Shown one piece after another: positions 1 to 13,166 of a DNA stretch of 64,000 nucleotides. The DNA lies in the NCBI GenBank assembly GCA_964006375.1, contig OZ023270.1, positions 71,638,082-71,702,081 of the forward strand, read 5' to 3'. Under the pieces are notes generated by a model that ran no database searches, was not told the origin of the DNA, and saw only the letters and a list, made by a program, of their open reading frames with translations. Position 1 is the stretch's first letter; every line of letters starts with the position of its first letter. The position numbers and the translations under genes were made by a program. The DNA comes from Tillus elongatus (Eukaryota; Arthropoda; Insecta; Coleoptera; Cleridae).

Positions 1-948
1 TTTCGAAGCTCAAAGAGAGATAATCTCTCTCCGAGTTCGTCTGGACCCGACATCCGTCAGTGTTTGCCTCGAGGCAGTATCATGAAGTCCCGCTCTCGGT
101 CAGCATCTAATCTCCAGTTGTAATCCACCCCTAGAGATCTCAGCTCCCCTCAGGCTCTTCCAAACCTGACACCTAACAGTGTTAAGACTCAAGGCAACAT
201 CCCATCGAGTCCCGCTCCCGTGCATCACCCTAGCGAGGCCGTCCGTCCGTTTCGTAGCACACAGTATGGGCTCCAAACTCCGGGTGTTTACCACTCATCA
301 GAGATCAAAGCACCCGGGGACGTCAGGACACACGAACCCGCCAGGGCTCAATCCAGGGCGGTATCATCTGGAACCCCGCTCTTGAATAACAACCAAGCAA
401 GGCCAAATGTCAGTCTCTGAGGCCACAGTGGTGGCGCCAAACTCCGGGTGCATATCACTTCCCAGAGATGTCTGCCTCCCCCCAGCCACACATGCACCAG
501 ACCCCCGCCAGTGTTTTATTGACTCGAGGCGGTATCATGAAGTCCCGCCCTCGAGCAGCATCCAAGCAGGGTCGTTAGCCTGTATCGATGCTCACAGAGT
601 AGGCCTAAGTCTCCAGGTGTAATCCACCTCTAGATACCCCAGCCACCTCCGGGTTCGCCCAGGTCCAACACCTGCCAGCGTTAGCTTAAATTTCACCCAA
701 CAAATCGAGCCTCTGACAGGAGACGACACCTGCGAGGTGAAACTTTGTTTGACAGATGTACTGCCATCTGAGCGAAGTCGCTTGTCCGTCTCAAAGCTCA
801 AAGAGAGATAACCTCTTTCCGAGTTCGTCTGGGCCAGACATTCGTCAGTGTTTGACTCGGTGCAGTATCATGAAGTCCTGCATCCGAGCAGCATCCAAGT
901 GAGGTCGTTTGTCCGTTTCGAAGCTCACAGAAGAGGCCTCAACCCTTA
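1..948 (-). repeat. 5'-truncated copy of the 168-bp-unit retroposon
   Basis: This block is colinear, in reverse complement, with 38085-39024 of the complete element at 37598-39215. It is built of diverged units about 166-171 bp apart: the anchor 'GGC.GTATCATGAAGTCC' or its decayed forms recurs near 73, 192, 357, 528 and 861, the last gap being a double spacing. The right edge stops abruptly inside a LINE reverse-transcriptase sequence, which is what 5' truncation of a minus-strand retroposon would give. The 3' end lies beyond the window. No coding capacity is visible. Confidence 0.8.
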
Positions 949-1110
949 ACTTTCGCAGATGACACAGTGCTGTTATATTCGCACAACTCCCGGGATTCAT
1001 TGTAAAAAAATAGTCAATGATAACTTGGTTACATAGTATAGGTGGTTATAAGTAATAGCGTGCAAATAAACTTAGATAAAACAGTGTACATAATGTTTGC
1101 ACCAAAATAT
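949..1110 (+). mobile_element. Non-LTR retrotransposon fragment (reverse transcriptase catalytic motif)
   Basis: The first in-frame residues read TFADDTVLLYSH, the FADD catalytic box of a LINE reverse transcriptase. The following codons give LDKTVYIMFAPKYK after in-frame stops, as expected for the segment downstream of the catalytic box. The fragment is degenerate and starts exactly where the retroposon at 1-948 ends, so the retroposon probably landed in it. Confidence 0.7.
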
Positions 1111-1199
1111 AAAAGCTGTTGCAAGAGTGAGTACTTTTCTTACAAAAAAAAATTCAAAAACTCCAAAAGTTTGTTTCTGCCCTCATTTTGGTTGTGATT

Positions 1200-1690
1200 T
1201 TTGTCATCTACGCGCTAAAACATGCCCGTATACAAAATTTAATAAAAATCGAACACATGTACGGAAAGTAAACCTTTACCCTGACTTTCTTCAAGTACTT
1301 ATGCATCCATAGTTCTTTTGCTGTCCTACAATTTTGTTTGATCACATTTTTATTTTGTTTATATTGACTGTATGCAGCTTCATTCTTAATATTTCTCCAC
1401 CTGTTACGTTCTTGTATTAACTTTAGTATTTCTGACATCGCAGGCGTTTCTTTGGTGTTAGTTTCTTCTTGTACAATACTTTTTTCGCACCTTACATTGT
1501 TTTCAATTATACTATTTTCCTCACAGGTAACTTTTAGCCGCTCTAGTCTTTCATCAATTTCTCCTAATTCTAAATTTTCTAACTAGAGCACTTTCAATTT
1601 GTTTGTGTACTCCCGCATTAAAATCCCCTATTATAATTATCTGATCCTGTTTTCCCCTTGTCTTACCCATTTCTTTTATATTAAAATACA
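1200..1690 (-). mobile_element. RTE-like LINE fragment (endonuclease motif and linker)
   Basis: On the minus strand 1620-1680 reads QIIIIGDFNAGVHKQ, the GDFN box of an AP-type retrotransposon endonuclease in the form typical of the RTE clade. Further down the strand 1208-1438 is an open stretch rich in N, R, K and W (RNRWRNIKNEAAYSQYKQNK), resembling the linker between endonuclease and reverse transcriptase. The parts are out of frame with each other and the element is truncated at both ends. Clade assignment rests on motif resemblance only. Confidence 0.6.
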
Positions 1691-1804
1691 TATCTTTCAC
1701 TTCCTACTCCTCAGTTTATGTGGGAAAGTATGATATTTTATAAATTCAAGACACTGGAAAATCTGGAGGAGGAGTGCCTCAGGCATCGATGTAAAACATA
1801 GGAT

Positions 1805-2704
1805 GACAAAAGTAACTAAGTGGATGAAGCAGAATCCACACGGCCACAAAGGAGTGGTGCAGGCGGGGCAAAGACCCCCCTCTGCGCCGCAGACGAAATT
1901 TGGAAATTTGCAGATTAGCTCCAAAACGCTTTTCAAAACATTGTTTTCAGAAACATTACTAGGACCCCCTGGATGCACAAACCACAAGAAAAAATTCTTG
2001 TTCACACCCTCCAAGGAAGTTACGGGGCTAGGAGTGAATAGGGGTGCTGGGTGGGGTAGGTAGTGAAAAGGAAATATGAGCAGAAAATGTGAAGGAAACT
2101 GCTTGAAAGCTGTCTATTTGAAGCCATATCCCCATTAAACCCTGCCTACCCCGCACAGCACCCCTATTCGCCCCAGGTCCCGTAACTTCCTTGGGGGGTA
2201 TGAACAAGAAATTTTTCTTGTGGTTTATGCAACGAGGGTGGTTGATGCACACGAGAGGGAAAGGAAAATCCCCACGACGAAGGATATACCCACCAAATCA
2301 ACAGTGTGTGTGGCGTTGCCATGACAACCGTCGCATGTAAGCGATAAGACATCGAGGCAGCATTTGTAATACACGATTCTGGCTTAGTTTAGTCCTCAGT
2401 TGCACAATGCTCTGCAATAGTCGGTGCTCTGCAACATGTAATACGCTGCGCGTTGGGGCATGTTGTGTAACGTTCAATTCGGGAATCAAGGGCTTACAAA
2501 TTATATCGTACCATAAAATACTATAAAAATACATTATCAACTGCGGCGCAATGTAACCAGACATTTTTATATGGTTATACCAAATCAATTTGAGAGTGTG
2601 AAAAAAAAGTAAATTATGGTGGATTTTGAATAAAAAAGTTTAGCTTAAACGAAAAACATAGGTGAAGCAGCACTTCACCTGCGTCATCTGAGGAGCCACC
2701 ACTG
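1805..2704 (+). mobile_element. Degraded hAT-type non-autonomous element, second copy of the 54-kb family
   Basis: Positions 1805-1915 and 2290-2704 align in the same orientation with 54055-54130 and 54640-55044. The right end has the expected terminal sequence ending CCACTG at 2704. The left terminal inverted repeat (CAGTGGCGGCTCG in the 54-kb copy) is not recognisable here, so the left end is decayed or lost. A foldback element occupies part of the middle. No transposase is encoded. Confidence 0.65.
1971..2237. repeat. Foldback MITE with about 90-bp arms
   Basis: The left arm 1971-2060 and the right arm 2149-2237 are reverse complements at high identity, separated by about 88 bp. Each arm carries the segments CAAGAATTTTTTCTTGTGG-like and AAGGAAGTTACGG-like. 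It lies inside the degraded hAT copy and is absent from the 54-kb copy, so it looks like a separate insertion. Confidence 0.7.
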
Positions 2705-3185
2705 CTAACATGACAAGTTATAATTTTTAAAGACATTAATACTGTTTTAATACTAATAAAATGTGTTTTAACATATTTTATGGTAGAACAACATCAAGGA
2801 AACAGTAAACATTAATATATTAAATGAAATAGTCGAATAATGTGCTACCAAAACCCTGCAGTAGAATGTTGACAGATGTCATCCCTAATAATATCCCTAA
2901 ATGGTTATGTTGGTAGTTAAAGAAAAATTGAGATGAAACATGCAATGAGAGCTAAAAAGCAGACAATTTCTAATCAAATGAGTTCAAAAAGGAAAAATTT
3001 ATGCAAGGATTTTTTACTTATTCAGAAAATGCAGTTTGTAATTGTGGCTTTTATAATTGTAATGAAATTTATTTTCTAAGAAACGAGAAAGCTTGTACTA
3101 CTTACTGCTTCTGATCATCCCAAAATCCAATAGAATAAATCATAGGGTGGCTCTTACTTAAACATTTATCGAATACAATTCTTAC
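2705..3185. other. AT-rich DNA without recognised features
   Basis: This is presumably intron 1 of CUEDC2, because the exon at 3186-3357 reads leftward into it. I see no exon, repeat or RNA in it. Confidence 0.5.
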
Positions 3186-3357
3186 CTTCAACATCGAAAA
3201 CTGGATCCGAACTAACATCCTCCAAGACAGCCACAACATACGACAACACTATTTCGTCTATTAAAGTCAGATCAGCATCAGGGATGTGTTTGTTGACAAA
3301 TTCGAACAGGGAATCTTTGATCCGGTTTTCCTGTTCGGCGATAGTGGTCACAGACAT
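3186..3357 (-). CDS. CUEDC2: CUE domain-containing protein 2, first coding exon (partial gene)
   Basis: The exon encodes 57 residues plus one base and ends at a canonical donor, GAAG|GTAAG, at 3186/3185. The peptide contains FVNKHIPDADLTLIDE followed by IVLSYVVAVLEDV, which matches the conserved N-terminal region of CUEDC2 (vertebrate FVQTHLPEADLSGLDE...FSYVLGVLEDL). CUEDC2 is a ubiquitin-binding CUE-domain adaptor reported in vertebrates to act on steroid receptors, IKK and APC/C control. The CUE domain itself is in later exons, which I do not find in the 3 kb to the left, so the rest probably lies outside the window. I chose the Met at 3357 because it best fits the vertebrate N-terminus. 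An in-frame Met at 3414 is possible, but an acceptor-like TTGTTCTAG lies between the two, suggesting a spliced 5' UTR. Confidence 0.8.
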
Positions 3358-3414
3358 GTTATAGGATTTTTCTAGAACAATCATACAAAAATAAGTTGGC
3401 ACATTGCTTAACAT

Positions 3415-4288
3415 AACTCAATACTTAATAGGTCGTTAAAATGATAATACAAGATGCAACAACTGCATAATAGTTTTGAATTTATTATTTACAAACAATG
3501 TCCGATTAAAGTCGGCTATGAGAATGCCACTTATTATTCAGTGTTTACTATGATAGTGTATTTTTTTACGTTAAAATTGGTTGTAGGAAAAAAGGACATT
3601 ACCTTTATGTAGAAGTAGAAGGGATGAAATAAATAGAAATATTGAGAATTACAGAGACGTTCTTAATTATTACACTTTATAACTGTGTAATTTCGATCAA
3701 TAAACACAACACCGAATTAACACAAGTGACAGCTGTTAGAGAGCGCCACAGGCGACAAGACTAAATGATAATAGAGATGAGAACAATCTCTTAATTATTA
3801 ATTCATCAATTGTAAATCTCTTGATCATGCTCGTTAGTCAATAGTAAGATAAATTTAATTTGAGCACTGATTATTAGTATGATTACTTTTTATATATATA
3901 TATATATATCACAGGCACAGGTACTGCACAAGAGCGGTACAATACAAAAGACAACACATAGTCGACTAACAAAATTATATTTTGGGTTGATAACGTCACC
4001 AGGAATACAAACAAAGGTGAAATTGTGGCATGAACCATGACTTTTAAAAATATAATTTTGAAATAAAGTCCACCAATTTGTAATATCATTATTAACTTCA
4101 GAAAACGATTCACATCTCTTTTGGTTTCAATTTCCGTAGCTCCTAAAGAAAATAATTTGAAAACAAATTTAATTTAGTAAACTCCGATTGAATAGGCTTT
4201 TACATTTTGATTTAGCCTGACACAAACACACAATTTTAAATACCCATAACGAGCGTTTAGCCACTAAGTGAAGATTGGAAGCTGTGAT
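3415..4288. other. AT-rich intergenic or 5' UTR-intron DNA
   Basis: It holds a short (TA)n run at 3891-3909 and no convincing exon. It would contain the CUEDC2 promoter or an upstream non-coding exon, but I cannot place either. Confidence 0.4.
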
Positions 4289-4360
4289 AAGTACACTTGG
4301 AGAAACCCAAATCACCACAACTCATCTTTTTAAAGACCTAACGATCATTTCGCTAACAAC

Positions 4361-5912
4361 CAGTGATGTTAACCCAGGCGGTCATTTTTTCGGTAGAAAG
4401 TATCAATTTTTTCGGTAGATAGCGCATAAAATCGGTAGATTTTACATTAGCTATCTTTCGGTAGATGGCGCACAAAATCGGTAGATTTTTACATAAATGC
4501 AAAGCCTTGTAGATTCGTTTAAAAATGGTATATACGGGTTTTCTGTACGCTACTTTATTAGAAATCAAATTATTGCTAATTTCTAAATTAGGTAGATACT
4601 CGCTTTCGTGAAAGATGCATATTTGAACATGCATCTTCTTTGCAAGCTATATTTAAACAGGTTACGTACCCTGTTCAATGAATAATTCAATTAAACACAA
4701 ATCTGGACAACATTTATTTAATTAATGTGAAATAGATAACTTCTCCAACAAGGCAAATAAATTGCTATTGACTAATATATAGACAACAGGGAAACAATTA
4801 ACGTGAGAAGGAATAAACTCACACCTACGTGAAAAAAAAGACGTATGGGAGAACAACTAAAAACATCTTATTTAATGAAAAATGATCAATAAAATCGTCT
4901 GAATCAAATAAAAATTCTTATAACACTATATTTATTTGTACTTACATAATACATCGCAATTGGAATATCACTTTCCAAATGTAAGGCAAAATAATAATAG
5001 ATGACAAGTATATAAAACGAATTGAATGTTGCGAAATTATGCTATGAATAGCAAAAAAAAGTAATAAAAAATATTTTATTCGATGAAATAATAAAATAGT
5101 CTCAATCAAACAATAATTCTTACAACACTAGATTCATTTGCGTCTACATATATAATACACAATATAATATCACTTCTCAGACAGAAAGAAAAATAACTAA
5201 TACTTAAAAATCAGTCAAAAACATATTGCCATATCCATGTATGAGATTTGTGTTTATGATCTTTGTTACTTCTATGATCAGAGGCCGGTTGTAGTGGGTG
5301 TATATTTCTAGAAGGGACCAGAAACCAGAAGTGACAGGTGTAGAACAGTGTAAAAGGTGTAGTATCTCTATGGAGAGTATAAATAGACGGACGCCACATA
5401 GAGCGAGTTCGTTCAGTATTGAGTTAGTGTGACGTACAGTAAGTGTGCATAGAGTATTAAGCGAGTCAGCAGTAAGTGTTGGTGTATAAGAAGCGATCAT
5501 AGAAGGCGAATAGTGGAATATAGTTCTATGGACATTTAGTAATATAGAGGAATATTTTAGTTGATATTGGAGTTGGAAAAGAGTTGGTTATAATAAAATA
5601 GTAGTTAGAAAAGCTGTGTTTTGTTAGTCAACAAATCCAGAACCCCTTAGAACGTAACAATATTATCCAATGCAGAATGAGCAATTAAAAAGCCTATAAA
5701 GTTTGCAGGATCCTGCTGTAAACTACAAGTCAAATCCATCTATAAATGGTTGAAAAGGTAGGTCACTGAAAACTGTAATGAGTTTCATTATAAAGCTAAG
5801 ACAGCTAATCACTGCTTGTTTTTCGGTAGAATTTTGTGTCGAATCGGTAGATCGGTAGACTTTATTGGAAATCGGTAGATCTACCGAAAAATCGGTAGGG
5901 TTAACATCACTG
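4361..5912. mobile_element. Non-autonomous hAT element with a perfect 8-bp target duplication
   Basis: The ends are CAGTGATGTTAACCC at 4361 and GGGTTAACATCACTG at 5912, a 15-bp terminal inverted repeat in hAT style. Both ends are flanked by the same 8 bp, CTAACAAC (4353-4360 and 5913-5920). Subterminal regions at both ends carry clustered TCGGTAGA motifs, in opposite orientation, likely transposase binding sites by analogy with other hAT elements. No transposase frame is present. A solo LTR has since inserted into it. Confidence 0.88.
5264..5659 (+). mobile_element. Solo LTR of an LTR retrotransposon inside the hAT element
   Basis: The 396-bp segment begins TGTTAC and ends GTAACA. It has a TATA box, TATAAATA, near 5379, an initiator-like TTCAGT about 30 bp later, and a polyadenylation signal AATAAA near 5599. 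Flanking 5-bp sequences are ATCTT (5259-5263) and ATATT (5660-5664), one mismatch apart. No internal retroviral genes are next to it, so it is best read as a solo LTR left by recombination. Family unknown. Confidence 0.65.
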
Positions 5913-5973
5913 CTAACAACGCTAGCTTCATCCGAGGATGAAATATTCGATTTGGGTTTCTCCAAGTGTACTT

Positions 5974-7080
5974 AAAAAACATTTAGCCTACAAAGTCGAA
6001 TTCATCACGGAATAAATAAACGATCGTTATGGTTAAAATTATACTGTAAGGAATTGGGTTCATACAAAATGTACTGTTCAGTGTTCAACGTAAAATCCAA
6101 ACTGTACATACTGCTATCACACCAGTGAAATCTGTGTTTTACTACATTTCACATTTCTCGATTACGTTGTACCTATATGTATGGTATGGAAAATGTCGCT
6201 TCCGTAATAAACGTTATGTTCCCATCTCTAACTTATCAAGTTATTTATAGACAAATTTATAATTTCTCTATGCTTTTAAATGAGACAATGGAAACAGCAT
6301 CAGTTCAAATAACATACAGCCACAGCATACGAAATTGCATAGGCCAATCAGAATCCTGCAAGGCAAGATATTGGCTATCTCTCTCTCTCTCTCTTGATAT
6401 TAGCGCGCTGTTTGAACTAAAGAATGCAATTCAATTATTAAAAGAATTGATAAAATCAATTATTATTAACAGCCGTTGTCATAAATATCACGTCATTAGA
6501 ATTTAAACATATTTTTTAGTTAAATGGCGGTAAACTTCTGCTTTATAATGCAATCGTACCTAAAAGCTTGTATCCAACTCGTTCATAAAGGCTTTTGATT
6601 CGTCTTATCATTTGCCTTGCTCGCAAACTTACTTGGCCATAGATAGACTAATCAATAAAGCCTTAGTTTATATGTGCTTACTATATACATAAACAGCCGC
6701 TATTATTAGCGGTATATTGCACACGGAAAAAAACCAACAGAAGTCACCATTTAAACATCTGAGTTCCAGTACATTTTTACTTTTAAAATGTATTTCTGAT
6801 TGCTTAGGGCATAAAACAGTTCTGTACATTTATTAATAACTGAAAAATATCCATCGAAATTGCATGCTTGTAAGAAACAAATTTTGGACGCAATAAGTGA
6901 ACACATTTTATTAGATGCACCAGTTACTAATAATTCTACGCATGCTTTCGCCAAATATAAAAGGTCCTGCATTATTCCATTGTCACTTCTTCTATTCCTC
7001 ATATGATATATGGTAGTTTCAAAAACAGCATGTCATTTTATATCGGATGAAGTCAGAACAAAATAATTTATATAAAATAA
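5974..7080. other. AT-rich DNA with only unassigned short frames
   Basis: Open frames at 6177-6506 (plus) and 6751-7002 (minus, 83 residues) do not resemble a protein family I know and lack splice-site or repeat context. A short (CT)n run is at 6378-6393. I see no other feature. Confidence 0.4.
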
Positions 7081-7084
7081 ATAT

Positions 7085-7560
7085 AACCTTTACCTTCACT
7101 ATCCTGCAAATTTTGTCGAACCCCAGTGATTGGCTTGGATAAGTTCGTTGGTCAGGAAAATTGGCCCAGGTTTTCCAGGAAATTTTTGTGTTTTCTTTTG
7201 GAAAAAATGTATCTCCGGAAATAACAAAGTAAGGGCAACCAAATTTGGTACGCGTGTTTGTATTATTAATAGTGAACCCTGTATCACAACTTAGGTGTGT
7301 AAGTTTAAAGACCAAAAAGTTATGGGCATTTAAAAAAAAAGTATAGGCAAAGAACCTGAAACAAATACGGATTATGAAAAAAATGCCACAAGAGTGTTCT
7401 GCAAACCCTTAAGTTTCAGTTTCAACCGTCATTGTCCTTCATTTTACTAAAATGTGTACAGAAAATTCATTTCAAACCCTTTTCTCTGATGCTTTGGCGG
7501 TAGTTTTAGTTAAGTTTATGGTTTAACGGTCTATAATTTTTAGCTAATTTTCGTAGATAA
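7085..7560 (+). repeat. Copy of the (TA)n-carrier repeat family, forward
   Basis: It contains the family landmarks in order: GGCTTGGATAAGTTCGTTGG, the GGTTTTCCAGGAAA segment, ATCTCCGGAAATAACAAAGT, GGGCAACCAAATTTGGTAC and CAACCGTCATTGTCCTTCAT. The same order, reversed, is at 9240-9790. Together they form arms of a large foldback. No coding potential. Confidence 0.75.
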
Positions 7561-7589
7561 AATCGTTTTTGAGGAGACCGCGACTTCTG

Positions 7590-7669
7590 AATTTTAAAAA
7601 GATTTTTTCAAATGAGCGCAAAATACGCCCCTGAGAATCCATATCCGTGTTTACATTCAGTTTTTATCT

Positions 7670-7744
<75 letters not shown>
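7590..7744 (+). repeat. Partial (TA)n-carrier copy with (TA)36
   Basis: The left part reads GAATTTTAAAAAGATTTT, GAGCGC and CCATATCCG, then a pure (TA)n run at 7673-7744. The same order of landmarks precedes the TA run at 24441. The copy is cut off at 7745, where the next foldback begins. Confidence 0.65.
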
Positions 7745-7747
<3 letters not shown>

Positions 7748-9235
7748 GGTGACGCATTTCTACGGTAAAGCTCAATATAATTATTATACAAGATAGGACA
7801 AAAATTGTATACCCTAATTATAGGTGTCTTGAGCTGCATCTTATAAAATTATTTGGACAATCACAGGTGGCCCATAAGTTGGTGATCCCTACAATTTTTT
7901 TTTCGAACGCCCTTATATTATTGCATTTTTTTATCGAAATATGATGCATGTTTGTATGAAAAAAATCGAGACGCAGTAGGTGCGTTTTGGTCGCGAATTT
8001 TCATTAAATGCTTCAAATTTCAATAACTCAATTTGCTATTCACCTAAGGTTTGTTGGCTAGGAAACCAGTTTTCTCGGAAACATTTAAAGTTTATTTTAG
8101 GACAATTTTTGTACATTTTCAAACAATAAGTTATTTTGATAAAATATGGTACATTGTTTCTACTATATAGGTTATACCAGTAATCATATTGATGCCTGCT
8201 TGCATCAGAGATATATTTGCTATTAAAAACATTTTTATGAAAATTCACTTCCATAACGCACTTGCTGCGTCCAGAATTCTTAACCATAAGAAGCTATCAA
8301 ATTAATTGATTTAAAAATCTCGGGACGCAGCAAGTGCGTTATGGTAGTGAATTTTCATAAAACTATTTTTTAATAGCAATAATGTGTGTTTTTTTAAGAA
8401 AGCAGGTATCAAATTTGGTTACCAGTATAATCTATGTAGTAAAAACAATGTGCCATGTTTCATCAAAATAACTTTATTGTTTGAAAATGTAAAAAAAAAT
8501 ACGAAAGTAAACTTAAAGTGTTCCCGAAAAAACTCGTTTTTTGGTCAACCTTATAGGTTAATAGCAAATTGAGCAATTCAAATATTAAGCATTTGATCAA
8601 AATTGGCTACCATAACGCACTTACTGCGTCCAGAATTTTTGTTCTTACAAACATGCATTATATTTCGATGGAAAATACAAAAATGCAATAACATAAGGCG
8701 TGTTTGATTTAAAAAAATTCATAAAATGTTTTTAATAACAAATATGTGTGTTTTTTTAAGAAAGCAGGCATCAAATTTGGTTACCAGTGTAACCTATATA
8801 GTAAAAACAATGTGGCATGTTTCATCAAAATAACTTTATTGTGTGAAAATGTACAAACATTTCCAAAAGTAAACTAAAAGTGTTCCTAAAAAAACACGTT
8901 TCTTGGTCAACCTTATAGGTTAATAGCAAATTGAGCTGTTCAAATATGAAACATTTGATAAAAATTCGCTACCATAACGCACTTGCTGCGTCCAGAATTT
9001 CTTTTCTTACAAACATGCATTATATTTCGATGGAAAATGCAAAAATGCAATAACATATGGCATGTTTGATTAAAAAAAAGGAAATTTGTATCACCAACGA
9101 CTTATGGGCCAGCCTGTGGTTGTACAAATATTATTTTAAGATGTAGCTCAAGACACCCTATAATTAATATATACAATTTTTTTTCATATCTTATATAATA
9201 ACGGATATATTGAGCTTTATTGATTTTCTACGAAA
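7745..9235. repeat. Foldback element with inverted ends and three internal units
   Basis: The end 7747-7905 reappears as the reverse complement at 9075-9235 (AAGCTCAATATA, GGTGTCTTGAGCTGCATCTT, GGCCCATAAGTTGGTGAT). Inside are three units of about 300-360 bp: one reversed at 7975-8280 and two direct at 8320-8660 and 8705-9020. Each unit carries the box GACGCAGCAAGTGCGTTATG or its complement and a TCAAATTTGGTTACCAG-type segment. No protein is encoded. Confidence 0.75.
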
Positions 9236-9239
9236 ATTC

Positions 9240-10065
<826 letters not shown>

Positions 10066-10269
10066 CATGCATTTAACAAAATTTCACGGAGTTTGTAGAA
10101 TAATAATTTTGTATGTTACTTAAAAATTAATAGCTTAATTGAAGAACTAATTTTAATTGCAAAAAACTATGTAGAGAAAAATGATTATTGTTTTCTTCAC
10201 ACGAATGCGGAAAGTTCTGTTTCCTAAAAGTTTGAGTGGTTAAAAGACAATGTTGAACCTTATAATAAA

Positions 10270-10360
<91 letters not shown>

Positions 10361-10980
10361 CGTTTATTATAATTGGGAAGAAACTAAGAAGACTTGACAC
10401 AGCAAGTGCGTTTTGATAGCGAATTTTAATAAAACCCGTTTCCTAAAAAAAAAGAATCGTTGGTTGAACATATAATAATAGCTAAAAGAAGACTAAGGTC
10501 AAATGACAAATAAGGTAGGTATATGAAGTTGTGGCGAACAAAATTAATAAGTGTAAGAAAAAGTTAAGTTTTGTTTTCCTCGTAGGAAATGTTTTTCTGG
10601 TGTATTGCTACTTTTTGGCCTCTTAGCCCTGGATAACTTTTTTTTTTGTGTGAAAAAAACTTTCTTTATCATACACAAAGTTCGAGTCCTTCTTTGGACT
10701 CCTGGGGAAAAATATTAATGTCCATGACCAAATTTTTGTTCAGCTAAAAACTTAAAATTTGGTGCATAGTATTATAGTCTATGTCAATGCAATCTGCCTA
10801 CTAAATTTTATTTCAATACCTTTACTATTTTCAGAGATACATTTTCCGAAAAGAGACTCGAGCTTTTCACTGAAAAACTGTTGCGCTTGGGCTGGCTAAC
10901 AAACTCATGGAAAATATAATATTATATAAGGACATGTGCCAAATTTCATAAAAATTTTTAACTGTTTTCTGAATTGCAGT
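10066..10980. other. AT-rich repetitive DNA with a (TA)n array at 10271-10356
   Basis: A 43-unit (TA)n run is followed at 10395-10430 by another copy of the GACGCAGCAAGTGCG-type box in variant form. No exon or known element was recognised. Confidence 0.5.
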
Positions 10981-10981
10981 A

Positions 10982-11064
<83 letters not shown>
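10981..11064. repeat. (TA)n microsatellite
   Basis: An 84-bp TA run with one C interruption near its left end. It follows a TTTTTAACTGTTTTCTGAATTG segment that resembles a decayed flank of the carrier family. Confidence 0.9.
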
Positions 11065-11066
<2 letters not shown>

Positions 11067-11690
11067 ATGATAGACTATAAATGCTGTGAAAATTGTTTTC
11101 TGTCACCTGACCACAGCCTAATGCAGTTTTACTCTGTCAAAAATTGTAAAATAAAAGGGTTAGGGCCGTTTTTAGGATGAAAATAAGTACGCCACTGTAT
11201 TCGGCATCCTTTAAAATAGATATATACCAAATTTCATCAAAAAAGAATTATTAACCTTTTCGGAGAGGTTGTTGTGAGACCCTTCTAATATTGAAACAGC
11301 CCCGTAGCTTTTGTATTTATTACGCGATTTTTTTAACGAGATCTCAAAAGATAGAAAATGAAGAAGTCTATGGATCGTGTGAAAATTGTTTCTTATGCCA
11401 TTAAATCATGGCCTACTAAAACTATTTTCATAGGTCATAGCATTTATAAACTTTTGAGATGTTGACTTTCATAGTTTGTCATAAGTTATTTATTGACGAA
11501 ATTTGGTAGGTAACAGTTTTGAAGAATGACGTATGTATTTTTTTCTCAAAACCAACCTTCAAACTTTTTTATAATTTTTGACAAATGAAAATAGTTCTAG
11601 TAGGCCGTGATCCAATGGCATATATCTGATATACGAACTCGTCCGCGGCCTTAGTACAATGAAGTTATGTGACAAAGTTTCTTTCAGATC
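11065..11690. other. AT-rich DNA with short inverted similarities
   Basis: Segments near 11390-11430 and 11575-11625 (CTACTAAAACTATTTTCAT and its complement) are inverted relative to each other, again suggesting a decayed foldback. No gene is visible. Confidence 0.4.
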
Positions 11691-12100
<410 letters not shown>

Positions 12101-12373
12101 GAATAATCTTCTTTTTATGTAGGCAACTACAGCTTTCCGGGATTTATCTTCGCTAGAAAGAAAAAAATCCATCAGCTCTTGTTTTTAGTGAATTTTCGTA
12201 GTTGCTAGGGATTGACTCATTAAATTTTTTTCTAAATTTTGTTGTTTGGTTTTTAAAGTTGAGGGTTTATTAATATCATTGTCTTGAAGATTAATCTGAT
12301 GTTTACTAGCAAAGTGAACTTCTTGTAGACCCACATTTTATTTTTAAAGCTGCTTTACGGTGTTTGCATTGGG

Positions 12374-12949
<576 letters not shown>

Positions 12950-13166
12950 TGTGATGAGCACTGTGAAGTCGAATTTGGAGAACCCGTTTCATCACAATAC
13001 AGTTTTTAGACCTGACCATTGTTTCGCTAACAAAGTTAGCGTCATCAGAGGGATGAATAAACTATTTTTTATTCATCCCCTGATGTCGCTAACTTTGTTA
13101 CCGAAACGATCGTCGGGTGTAAAAGCTGTATTGTGATCAACTGGGTTTTCCAAAGTGTACTTCTCA
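12950..13166. mobile_element. Palindromic MITE, uninterrupted copy
   Basis: The ends GAGCACTGTGAAGTC...TTTGGAGAACCC and GGGTTTTCCAAAGTGTACTTCTC are inverted copies. The centre is a hairpin built from CGCTAACAAAGTTAGCG and TCATCAGAGGGATGAATAAA with its complement. It is the same family as the interrupted copy at 4289-5973. Confidence 0.7.

Larger units (their letters stand above)
4289..5973. mobile_element. MITE interrupted by a hAT element
   Basis: A 21-bp terminal inverted repeat is visible: AAGTACACTTGGAGAAACCCA at 4289-4309 and its complement at 5953-5973. Removing the hAT element at 4361-5912 with one target copy leaves about 140 bp containing the GCTAAC/GTTAGC core and CGATCATTTCGCTAAC. 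The same family appears uninterrupted at 12950-13166 and as a fragment at 45216-45300. Confidence 0.75.

Noticed and set aside
1..948. Regularly spaced repeats that could suggest a CRISPR array
   Set aside because: Units are about 168 bp, diverged and without unique spacers, in a eukaryotic genome with a retroposon context.
6751..7002. 83-codon minus-strand frame as an exon
   Set aside because: No recognisable similarity, no convincing splice sites at the ends and composition like the surrounding AT-rich DNA. Left unassigned.
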